From Planctomycetales bacterium (GTDB taxonomy: Bacteria; Planctomycetota; Phycisphaerae; SM23-33), in NCBI GenBank assembly GCA_030642005.1, contig DAOWOP010000022.1, positions 1 to 23,595 on the forward strand: a stretch of 23,595 nt of DNA, read 5' to 3'. The translations under genes and the position numbers were made by a program. Positions 1-6,350 of the stretch are shown in pieces (the first letter of the stretch is position 1; each line of letters opens with the position of its first letter). The notes under the pieces were generated by a model. It had not been told where the DNA came from. It saw nothing but the letters and a program-made list of their open reading frames with translations, and made no database searches.

Positions 1-170
1 GGGAACAGTCGGGTCGCCGAATGCTGGATGATGGAATTGAACGGTTTTACGGGATAGGTCCGGGGCGAGTGCTGGAAGGATTGATGCGCCGGATCGACCG
101 CCGGGTAAAGGTTGTGAGCGTCAACTCCGCCGACACCCTGGCGAAACTCGCCGGCGAACTGTCGCAGTAA
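1..170 (+). CDS. fabD: Malonyl-CoA:ACP transacylase, C-terminal end (partial)
   Basis: Only the last ~55 residues are present, read in the frame that ends with TAA at 168-170. The segment contains ERFYGIGPGRVLEGLMRRID, which matches the C-terminal 'F-E-I-G-P-G-x-V-L-x-G-L' stretch typical of FabD. FabD transfers malonyl from CoA to acyl carrier protein, making the extender unit for type II fatty-acid synthesis in the cytoplasm. The catalytic Ser and His lie upstream, outside the window, so they cannot be checked. fabG begins 15 nt downstream on the same strand and acpP and fabF follow, the classic fab cluster order, which supports the assignment. An unrelated acyltransferase with a similar tail is possible but unlikely in this context. 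Confidence 0.85.
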   Translation, partial: EQSGRRMLDDGIERFYGIGPGRVLEGLMRRIDRRVKVVSVNSADTLAKLAGELSQ

Positions 171-185
171 AACAGGAACGAAATC

Positions 186-926
186 ATGGCTGAAAACGAA
201 AAAGTCGCAATCGTAACGGGCGCCAGCCGGGGAATCGGACTGGAAATCACCCGCCAACTGCTGAAGATGGGCATGACCGTCGTGGCGGTCGATATCCGTG
301 AGGATTTGCTTGGCGAACTTGCCGGCAAACTGCCCGGCGGGGGCGAGAAACTCGACACCCGCGCCCAGGATGTTACCGACAGTACGGGCTTTGCCGCTGT
401 AATCGACGCCGTAGCCGAAAAATACGGGCGGATCGACGTGCTGGTCAACAACGCCGGCATTACACGCGACGGGCTGCTGATGCGGATGAGCGACGAGGAC
501 TGGGAACTGGTCCTGAAGGTCAACCTGACCAGCGCGTTCATCGGAACCCGCGCAGTCGCCAGGCACATGATCCGCAGGCGCGAAGGCGCGATAATCAACA
601 TGGCCTCCTTCAGCGGCATAGAAGGCAACCGCGGGCAGGCGAATTACTCATCGTCCAAGGCCGGGCTTATCGGGTTGACAAAGACCACAGCCAAGGAACT
701 GTCCGCCAAGAACATCCGCGCCAACGCCGTCGCGCCGGGCTTCATCGCCACGGAAATGACCGACGCCCTGCCCGCCCGCGCAAAGGAAATCGCCATGGAA
801 CTGATCCCATTGAAAAGGATGGGTCAGCCGACCGACGTAGCGGCGGTGGTGGCGTTTCTGGCGTCCGACGATGCGACTTACATCACCGGGCAGGTAATCA
901 GTGTGGACGGCGGGCTGCATATGTAA
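186..926 (+). CDS. fabG: 3-oxoacyl-ACP reductase
   Basis: A 246-residue short-chain dehydrogenase/reductase that reduces 3-oxoacyl-ACP to 3-hydroxyacyl-ACP with NADPH, the first reduction of fatty-acid elongation. The N-terminal TGASRGIG (residues 11-18) is the Rossmann glycine motif and NNAG (88-91) is the SDR structural motif. The catalytic triad is visible as Ser141, Tyr154 and Lys158 (YSSSK), with the 13-residue Ser-Tyr spacing seen in E. coli FabG. The C-terminus reads TGQVISVDGGLHM, the usual FabG ending. Length is normal for the family. The ATG at 186 follows AGGA with 8 nt spacing. It sits 15 nt after fabD and is probably co-transcribed with it. SDR enzymes can be mis-assigned, but the context makes FabG the best call. 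Confidence 0.96.
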   Translation: MAENEKVAIVTGASRGIGLEITRQLLKMGMTVVAVDIREDLLGELAGKLPGGGEKLDTRAQDVTDSTGFAAVIDAVAEKYGRIDVLVNNAGITRDGLLMRMSDEDWELVLKVNLTSAFIGTRAVARHMIRRREGAIINMASFSGIEGNRGQANYSSSKAGLIGLTKTTAKELSAKNIRANAVAPGFIATEMTDALPARAKEIAMELIPLKRMGQPTDVAAVVAFLASDDATYITGQVISVDGGLHM

Positions 927-946
927 AATTATTGCCGGGGGCGCCT

Positions 947-967
947 CTTGCAACAGCGTATTGCAAG
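947..967 (+). other. Short stem-loop between fabG and acpP
   Basis: CTTGCAA (947-953) and TTGCAAG (961-967) form a 7-bp perfect stem with a 7-nt loop, 20 nt after the fabG stop. No U-tract follows, so it is not a classic intrinsic terminator. Its right arm overlaps the -35 hexamer of the proposed acpP promoter, so it could attenuate upstream transcription or simply be coincidental. Confidence 0.35.
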
Positions 968-989
968 GAGCCGCCCCGCCCGCTATAGT
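961..989 (+). promoter_or_regulatory. Sigma70-type promoter for acpP-fabF
   Basis: TTGCAA (961-966) and TATAGT (984-989) are separated by exactly 17 nt, each close to the TTGACA/TATAAT consensus (4/6 and 5/6). Transcription would start near 996 and give an ~80-nt leader before acpP. A separate promoter fits the high demand for acyl carrier protein relative to fabD and fabG. Confidence 0.6.
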
Positions 990-1076
990 ACCGCGACATT
1001 TATGGCAGAGTCCTCTGTAGGGGACTCATAACGAACTGGAACAGAACATGAGTTTGTTTTCAGTGAGGAGAAAATA

Positions 1077-1328
1077 GTGGCCAACGAAATTGAAGAAAAG
1101 GTCATAGAGATCGTCAGTGAGCAGATGGGCGTTGACAAAAGCGAGATTACCCGCGAAACGTCGTTCGTCAACGACCTGAACGCCGACTCGCTGGACACGG
1201 TCGAACTGGTCATGGAGTTCGAGGATGAGTTCGAGATGAGCATCCCCGACGAAGAGGCCGAGAAAATCCAAACCGTGGGCCAGGCGATTGACTACATCAT
1301 CGAACACGGTAAGAAGGAATCCGCGTAA
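1077..1328 (+). CDS. acpP: Acyl carrier protein
   Basis: An 83-residue acidic protein that carries growing acyl chains as thioesters on a 4'-phosphopantetheine arm. The attachment motif DSLDTVELVMEFE is intact, with the modified serine at residue 38 (D-S-L). Composition is rich in Glu and Asp, and length is within the usual 75-85 residues. I chose the GTG start at 1077 because GTGAGGAG (1062-1069) lies 7 nt upstream as a strong Shine-Dalgarno site and the protein then starts MANEIEEKV, as is typical. fabF begins 51 nt downstream. The gene has its own likely promoter at 961-989. No anomalies were seen. Confidence 0.97.
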   Translation: MANEIEEKVIEIVSEQMGVDKSEITRETSFVNDLNADSLDTVELVMEFEDEFEMSIPDEEAEKIQTVGQAIDYIIEHGKKESA

Positions 1329-1379
1329 CGGTGATGATGACGGGTCGGGAATATACCGGCCTGTCCAAGGCGCTGCACT

Positions 1380-2633
1380 ATGACGAAACGCCGGGTAGTC
1401 ATTACCGGTCTGGGCACGGTTAATCCGCTTGCCCACGACGTGGAGAATTTCTGGACCGCTCTGCTCGAAGGTCGTAGCGGCGTCAGGACCATTGCGCGGT
1501 TCGACACCGAAGGATACGCCTCGCGGATAGGCGGAGAGGTGGTCGATTGGGCGGGCGTCCCGACGGAGTACGTCGAAAAGCGCGAGATGAAGCGCTTGGA
1601 CCGCTTCGCGCAGTTCGCCATCGCCGCCGCCGTCGAAGCCGTCGAACACAGCAAAATCGACTTCGCCGCGACCGATAAGGACCGTTGCGGCGTGCTGATA
1701 GGAAGCGGCATCGGCGGGCTGGAAACTTTGCAAATCCAGCACAGGATATTGCTGAAAAGAGGCCCCAGTCGCGTAAGCCCCTTCACTATCCCCAAGTTGA
1801 TGGTCAATGCCGCCAGCGGGAACGTGGCAATCCTCTGGGGGCTGCGCGGGCCTAACAGCGCCGTCGCCACCGCCTGCGCTTCGGCAGGTAACGCCATCGG
1901 CGACGCGGCCCGCCTCATCCAGCGCGACCAGACCGACGTAATGATCACCGGCGGATCCGAAGCGGCGCTCATCGAGATAGGCCTGTCGAGTTTCTGCGCG
2001 CTCAGAGCGCTCTCCACACGCAACGACGAGCCGCAACGTGCTTCCAGACCGTTCGACAGGGACCGCGACGGCTTTCTCCTGGCCGAAGGCGCCGGCGTCA
2101 TCATGCTGGAAGAACTCGACCACGCCGTCAATCGCGAGGCTGACATTCTCGCCGAACTTATCGGCTACGGCAGCACCTGCGACGCCAGCCATATCACCGC
2201 GCCGGACCCTGCCGGTCGCGGCGCAGCCGATGCGATACGGGACGCACTGACCGATGCGGAACTGGCGCCCGAACGGGTCGATTACATCAACGCCCACGGT
2301 ACGAGCACACAACTCAACGACATTATGGAAACCCGCGCGATAAAGGAAGTCTTCGGCCAACACGCTCGCGACGGGCTGATTATCTCATCAACCAAGAGCG
2401 CCACAGGCCACCTGTTGGGCGCAAGCGGCGGAGTGGAGATGATCGCGACGGTCAAGGCCATCCAGACCGGATATATCCCGCCGACGCTCAACCTCGAAAA
2501 CCCCGACGACGAATGCGACCTTGACTACTGCCCGTTGGTAAAGCGCGCCAAAGACGTGAACGTTGCGATTTCCAGTTCCTTCGGCTTCGGCGGGCACAAC
2601 GTCGTCCTGGCGGTTCGGAAGTTTCAAGGGTAA
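1380..2633 (+). CDS. fabF: Beta-ketoacyl-ACP synthase II
   Basis: A 417-residue thiolase-fold condensing enzyme that joins malonyl-ACP to an acyl-ACP with loss of CO2. The Cys-His-His triad is present: Cys166 in TACASAGNAIGDA, His306 in NAHGTSTQLND and His344 in KSATGHLLGASGG. The two histidines distinguish the KAS I/II type from FabH, which uses His-Asn. The C-terminal SSSFGFGGHNVVLAVR is also characteristic. Length matches FabF (~410 residues). The start ATG at 1380 has AAGG 9 nt upstream. The gene follows acpP by 51 nt, the order found in many bacteria, and converges with the minus-strand nucleotidyltransferase gene. FabB is the alternative, but acpP adjacency favours FabF. Confidence 0.96.
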   Translation: MTKRRVVITGLGTVNPLAHDVENFWTALLEGRSGVRTIARFDTEGYASRIGGEVVDWAGVPTEYVEKREMKRLDRFAQFAIAAAVEAVEHSKIDFAATDKDRCGVLIGSGIGGLETLQIQHRILLKRGPSRVSPFTIPKLMVNAASGNVAILWGLRGPNSAVATACASAGNAIGDAARLIQRDQTDVMITGGSEAALIEIGLSSFCALRALSTRNDEPQRASRPFDRDRDGFLLAEGAGVIMLEELDHAVNREADILAELIGYGSTCDASHITAPDPAGRGAADAIRDALTDAELAPERVDYINAHGTSTQLNDIMETRAIKEVFGQHARDGLIISSTKSATGHLLGASGGVEMIATVKAIQTGYIPPTLNLENPDDECDLDYCPLVKRAKDVNVAISSSFGFGGHNVVLAVRKFQG

Positions 2634-2644
2634 CAGAACCATGC

Positions 2645-2719
2645 CTCGCTGAAGCGAGCACGCCAACAGAGTCGATCCCAAAAACACGCCCAATCTTTTG
2701 GCGTGCTCGCTTCAGCGAG
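2645..2719. terminator. 22-bp perfect inverted repeat between convergent genes
   Basis: Arms at 2645-2666 and 2698-2719 are perfect reverse complements (22 bp) around a 31-nt loop. Each arm contains the smaller palindrome CTCGCTGAAGCGAG, so alternative small hairpins are possible. It starts 12 nt after fabF and its right arm overlaps the stop codon (2712-2714) of the opposing gene. Position and symmetry suggest a bidirectional transcription stop. No clear U-tract follows either arm, so a Rho-independent mechanism is uncertain, and a dispersed palindromic element is an alternative. Confidence 0.55.
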
Positions 2720-3938
2720 ACATGTCAACGAACCCCCGCGCCAGCTTCAGCGCATCGCGCCTGTTGGTAATCTCCTCGTTCAACTGTGCATCGTACAGCG
2801 CCCGCAGGATTCGCCCGAACATTGGGCCTTCGGCAACACCCATCCTCTTGAGGTCTTTGCCGGTAACCAGCGGCGGAGGGGCGATTTGCTTCGGATCGAT
2901 TCGTTTGATCCGCCGGCGGATGGCCAGGTAGCGGCGTTTCCCGCCGGGAAAGAGTAGTTCCTCGATGCGCCAGAGCACTTTCAGACGTCGAAAGTCGCGA
3001 TGTGCGAGGATTCGCTTAAATTCGGCCAGAGACATCTCATGTGCAGTTCGCCAGTCGTCAATGTGCTCCCTTAACCAGACCAGCGAGTTGCGCAAGTCGT
3101 TCGAGCCGCCCCATCGGCGGATAATCCTGCGGATGTCTTTTACCGGCAGGTCGCACAGTATCGCCGCCAGCGTCAGCAGCACGTCGCACCTTCGGGCCAC
3201 CGCTTCGGCCCGCCTCAACGAGGTCGCCCAAAGTCCGGGCCGGTCGAAAAGTTCCGGCAGGATCGTTTCAAGTAGTCCGAGTTTATGGAGTTGTTTCAGC
3301 GATGCCGCCGCTGTTTTTCGCGCGCACATTTTTTCCAGTTCCTCGCGGATGCGTTCGCCGCTGATCCGTGTAATCCGCCCGGCGTTGCGCCCAATGGCTT
3401 CGGCGGTGGCGCGGTCGATTCGGAAGCCGAAGCGGCCTGAAAAACGCACCGCCCGCAGCATCCGCAGGTAATCTTCGGCGAATCGCCGCTTCGGGTCGCC
3501 GATTGCGCAGATAACGCCGCCGGCCAGGTCGGCCTTACCGCCAACGTAGTCGATCACCTTCTCGCAAATCGGGTCGTAGAACATCCCGTTGATGGTGAAG
3601 TCCCGCCGCTGCGCGTCTTCGCGTGCGGTAACGAATTTCACGCCGTCGGGCCTGCGCCCGTCGGAATAGGAAAGGTCGCTGCGAAAGGTCGTTACTTCCA
3701 CCGTCCGGCGGTTGATGATGACCATCGCCACGCCGAACTTCGCCCCGACCATCAGCACGTGGCCGAAGAGTCGCTTTACCTGTCGAGGCGTTGCGCTGGT
3801 GGCTACGTCATAATCGGCGGGCCTATGCCCCAGCAGCATATCGCGCACGCATCCGCCGGCCAGAAGCGCCTCGTGCCCCGCCGTCCGAAGCCGCCTGATA
3901 ACCCCAACCGCCATCGCCTTGGTCGCCGATGAACCCAT
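2712..3938 (-). CDS. Poly(A) polymerase / CCA-adding nucleotidyltransferase family protein
   Basis: A class II nucleotidyltransferase of the PcnB/Cca superfamily, ~408 residues from the ATG at 3938. Such enzymes add A residues to RNA 3' ends or build the CCA end of tRNA. Visible motifs are LLAGGCVRDMLLG (nucleotidyltransferase signature), ADYDVATSATP with the metal-binding D-x-D, RRDFTINGMFYD, and the helical RNA-binding region with EDYLRMLRAVRF and ISGERIREELEKM. Sequence alone cannot separate PAP from CCA-adding activity. The tRNA-Arg at the end of this window does not encode CCA, so the genome needs a CCA-adding activity somewhere. The start is uncertain: in-frame candidates are TTG 3974, ATG 3965, ATG 3938 and ATG 3914, none with a good Shine-Dalgarno site. 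It converges with fabF. Confidence 0.88.
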   Translation of the reverse strand: MGSSATKAMAVGVIRRLRTAGHEALLAGGCVRDMLLGHRPADYDVATSATPRQVKRLFGHVLMVGAKFGVAMVIINRRTVEVTTFRSDLSYSDGRRPDGVKFVTAREDAQRRDFTINGMFYDPICEKVIDYVGGKADLAGGVICAIGDPKRRFAEDYLRMLRAVRFSGRFGFRIDRATAEAIGRNAGRITRISGERIREELEKMCARKTAAASLKQLHKLGLLETILPELFDRPGLWATSLRRAEAVARRCDVLLTLAAILCDLPVKDIRRIIRRWGGSNDLRNSLVWLREHIDDWRTAHEMSLAEFKRILAHRDFRRLKVLWRIEELLFPGGKRRYLAIRRRIKRIDPKQIAPPPLVTGKDLKRMGVAEGPMFGRILRALYDAQLNEEITNRRDALKLARGFVDMSR

Positions 3939-4011
3939 AACAGATAAGGTCGCCCGTAAGAGCATGGATGTCAATCATACGTTGGGTAAATCGTATATCG
4001 CCACACGACAA

Positions 4012-4057
4012 AACAGCGCCGAACGGCAAGCCGCGCGGCTTGCCGTTCGGCGCTGTT
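4012..4057. repeat. 46-bp perfect palindrome, dispersed repeat and probable terminator
   Basis: Positions 4012-4034 and 4035-4057 are exact reverse complements with no loop bases. The core CGGCAAGCCGC/GCGGCTTGCCG recurs at 10677-10698, where the right flank is also nearly identical, so this is a dispersed element. On the minus strand it lies 24 nt after the stop of the 727-residue secreted protein gene and is followed by TTTT, so it could act as an intrinsic terminator for that operon. Confidence 0.75.
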
Positions 4058-4080
4058 CGCAAGAAATCGGCCGGTTTGAA

Positions 4081-6264
4081 TTACTTGATAACCCCACCCG
4101 TTTTGTCCGAACTGTTCCCCCCGGCCTCCGCCTCGACCAGTATCTTCTTGACCTTATCTTCCCTGGCGCTCAAGTGGGCGAGCGTCCTTTCCAACTTCAT
4201 CAGGGTTTCTTGAAGTTTTGCTCCGGCCTTCGGGTTATTGGCGTTATTAGCCTGTATTATACGTATACGGATGTCCTTCAGTCGCGCTTCGATCGAGGCC
4301 TGTTCGGCCTTGGTTTTGGCTAGGACCATTTTCAGTTCGTTAATCTTGGCCTTTTCGCCGGCCCCAAGCGTTTCTTCGGCAATTGTAATTCGGCCGGTGC
4401 GCGTGGTTGGCGTGACGGGTTTAGGGGTTTCGTTCGTCGTTGTCGGTCTGGCGGCGCCGGTGATTGATTGGATGTGCCCGGTGAAGATTTTGAGTACGGG
4501 GCCGGGTTCGATTTTGAATTTGATGTAGTCGTCGGCGAGTTTGCCGGCAAGTACGGTCCCGTCCCGCGTGGTCAGTTTTACCTGCCCCGGAGCGGCGACG
4601 CTGAATTCAACTTTGGCGACCTTGCGGCAAAGGACCGTAACCGGGCCGATCTTCCCGCGGACGGTCAGTTTCTCGTCGGCGAATCGGCCAAGGATTACAT
4701 CGGTGTTGCGGAAGGTCAGTCTGGCCAGGTCTTTTGATTTGGCCGGACCGGTCGGAAAGACGAACCGCTTGATTTGCCGTCGCGAGACCTCTATCGCCGA
4801 ACCGCCTTCGGCGAGCACCGCCGGGGCGAGTTTGAGTTTCAGAAGGATTCGTTCAGCCGACAGCAGCCCGGCGAGCGTCGAGCCGTTGCTGAAGACGGCC
4901 CGGTGCAGCCCGCCGGCGGATGTGTCCATCTCGATAACCCGCAAGTCGCCGGCTGAAAGCTTGATCACGCCGTGCGGCGTCAGGAACGCAAAGTCGGTCT
5001 CGGCGTTGTCGAAGGCGAGCCTTGCTCCGGTTCGGAGTACCGCCAGCGAATCGGCGGTAGTGATTTTCCCGGGCTTTTCCGGCGAAAAGTGATAGGCCGC
5101 CTGGAGAAGTTCTTTCGGGGCGATCTTCAGTTCGGTCCCGTCGGAAAGTTTGATTTCGACAGGCCCGGAGGTCAGTTCGCCGACGATTATCTGTCCGCTG
5201 GTCATCACCATGTGCACGCGGTCATTCACGCGCGACCGTCCCGCCAGGCCGATAACCGCGCCGGCAGGTATCGTCAACTGTCCGAAATCCGTCCGCAGAA
5301 CGTACTGTTTGTTGGTTATGCCGCCGTGGATCTCGTTGCCGTTGCGAAGGATCAGAAGGTCGGTCTTTTCACCGCGTTTCAGTTCGATCCCGCCGAGGCT
5401 CAGCAGTCCTGTATCGGTCATGTTCAGCAATATATTTCTCAGCGGCGCCGGCACCAGTCGCAGTTCGCCGGCGGGGTCAAAGTCTTTGAGGAACTTTACG
5501 GCCTGATCGTAGGGGCGTCGCTGGGCCTCGAAGAAGCAAAGCGCGACGGCCTTATTGGCCGGAACCTTGATCGTGGCGTTGCAGTTGAGGTTGTCGTTGT
5601 TTTGCGAAAACGAGAAAGTGGGTTTGAATTTGGCGTTGGGCGTGGCGAAGACGTGCACGATAGCCGGGCGGCTCGAGCTTGGTGCCCCGGCTGTTACTAT
5701 GCCCCAGTCCCCGGCGGTAATATTGGCGCCACCCGACGTAGTGTGCGTTCGGGTGGTGGAGTCGCCCATGTTGGAGTAGTAGCGAAGGGAGACCGTTACC
5801 TCCGCGCCGGTGGCGTTTTCGAAGATGTCGATCCATCGGCAGTAGCCGGCCTTGGTGTTGACGAATACCCGACGGGAGATGTTAAGGTTGGCATACTGCC
5901 AAGGCCCGACCTCGACCTCCTTGCCGTCGGCGCTCAATCTTGCGGTGGGCTGGGAGGAAAAAGCCGTGCCGTTGATCTGCAACCGCATGCCGCCGTCATA
6001 GGCGTCGTTGCTGCCGTCGGAGACTGTCCCGTCGCCCGCGATGTCCCACCGATAGCCGTGAGTGTCGGTTACGGTCCACGTCGGCGAGGTGGTCCGCCCG
6101 GAAGTAATGTGAATGCCGCCCTTGTCCGATGCGGTCGGCGTGGTTGGCGGGGACGATAGAGAAACAGAAACACTCCGCACTTGAACTTTCAACTGCGCAA
6201 GTGAAACCGCCGTTCCCCCGACAACCACAAACAACACAACACCCAGGCGAATCGTATATCTCAT
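4081..6264 (-). CDS. Secreted six-repeat beta protein with C-terminal coiled coil (paralog 1)
   Basis: Not recognised as a named family. The 727-residue product has a Sec signal peptide (MRYTIRLGVVLFVVVGGTAVSL, cleavage likely after SLA, about residue 23). A beta-rich N-domain (~60-250) contains DGGMRLQING, EVGPWQYANLNISRRVFVN and RWIDIFENATG. Six ~40-residue modules follow (about 302-341, 350-391, 405-446, 453-503, 513-554, 561-601), each with the pattern 'hydrophobic strand, xxG, xxxxG, strand, G, strand', for example FSNGSTLAGLL. A Pro/Thr linker (~605-625) leads to a Lys/Glu/Leu-rich coiled coil (~632-712). I preferred ATG 6264 over 6297 or 6285 because AAGGAG lies 12 nt upstream and the signal peptide then starts at residue 1. 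The gene follows its paralog by 86 nt on the same strand. A structural cell-surface or periplasmic role is inference. Confidence 0.85.
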   Translation of the reverse strand: MRYTIRLGVVLFVVVGGTAVSLAQLKVQVRSVSVSLSSPPTTPTASDKGGIHITSGRTTSPTWTVTDTHGYRWDIAGDGTVSDGSNDAYDGGMRLQINGTAFSSQPTARLSADGKEVEVGPWQYANLNISRRVFVNTKAGYCRWIDIFENATGAEVTVSLRYYSNMGDSTTRTHTTSGGANITAGDWGIVTAGAPSSSRPAIVHVFATPNAKFKPTFSFSQNNDNLNCNATIKVPANKAVALCFFEAQRRPYDQAVKFLKDFDPAGELRLVPAPLRNILLNMTDTGLLSLGGIELKRGEKTDLLILRNGNEIHGGITNKQYVLRTDFGQLTIPAGAVIGLAGRSRVNDRVHMVMTSGQIIVGELTSGPVEIKLSDGTELKIAPKELLQAAYHFSPEKPGKITTADSLAVLRTGARLAFDNAETDFAFLTPHGVIKLSAGDLRVIEMDTSAGGLHRAVFSNGSTLAGLLSAERILLKLKLAPAVLAEGGSAIEVSRRQIKRFVFPTGPAKSKDLARLTFRNTDVILGRFADEKLTVRGKIGPVTVLCRKVAKVEFSVAAPGQVKLTTRDGTVLAGKLADDYIKFKIEPGPVLKIFTGHIQSITGAARPTTTNETPKPVTPTTRTGRITIAEETLGAGEKAKINELKMVLAKTKAEQASIEARLKDIRIRIIQANNANNPKAGAKLQETLMKLERTLAHLSAREDKVKKILVEAEAGGNSSDKTGGVIK

Positions 6265-6313
6265 TGTCTTTTCTCGCTCCTTCATTGCACTCAGCATTCA
6301 ATCAGTCGCCGAT

Positions 6314-6345
6314 TGCTGACTGCTGACTGCTGATTGCTGATTGCT
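6314..6345. repeat. Heptamer tandem repeat between the paralogs
   Basis: Four consecutive copies of the 7-mer TGCTGAY (6314-6341) plus a partial fifth fill the short gap between the two paralog genes. On the coding (minus) strand the repeat begins 5 nt after the stop codon of the upstream gene. It resembles the heptamer repeats at 11600, 13704 and 13791. Confidence 0.8.
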
Positions 6346-6350
6346 ATTCT

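Noticed and set aside
1026..2363. 445-codon minus-strand open frame opposite acpP/fabF
   Set aside because: It is antisense to fabF and acpP, whose catalytic motifs are intact; its translation has no recognisable motif.
4972..6159. 395-codon plus-strand open frame opposite the first secreted paralog
   Set aside because: The minus-strand frame has a signal peptide, repeats and a paralog; the plus-strand translation shows none of these.
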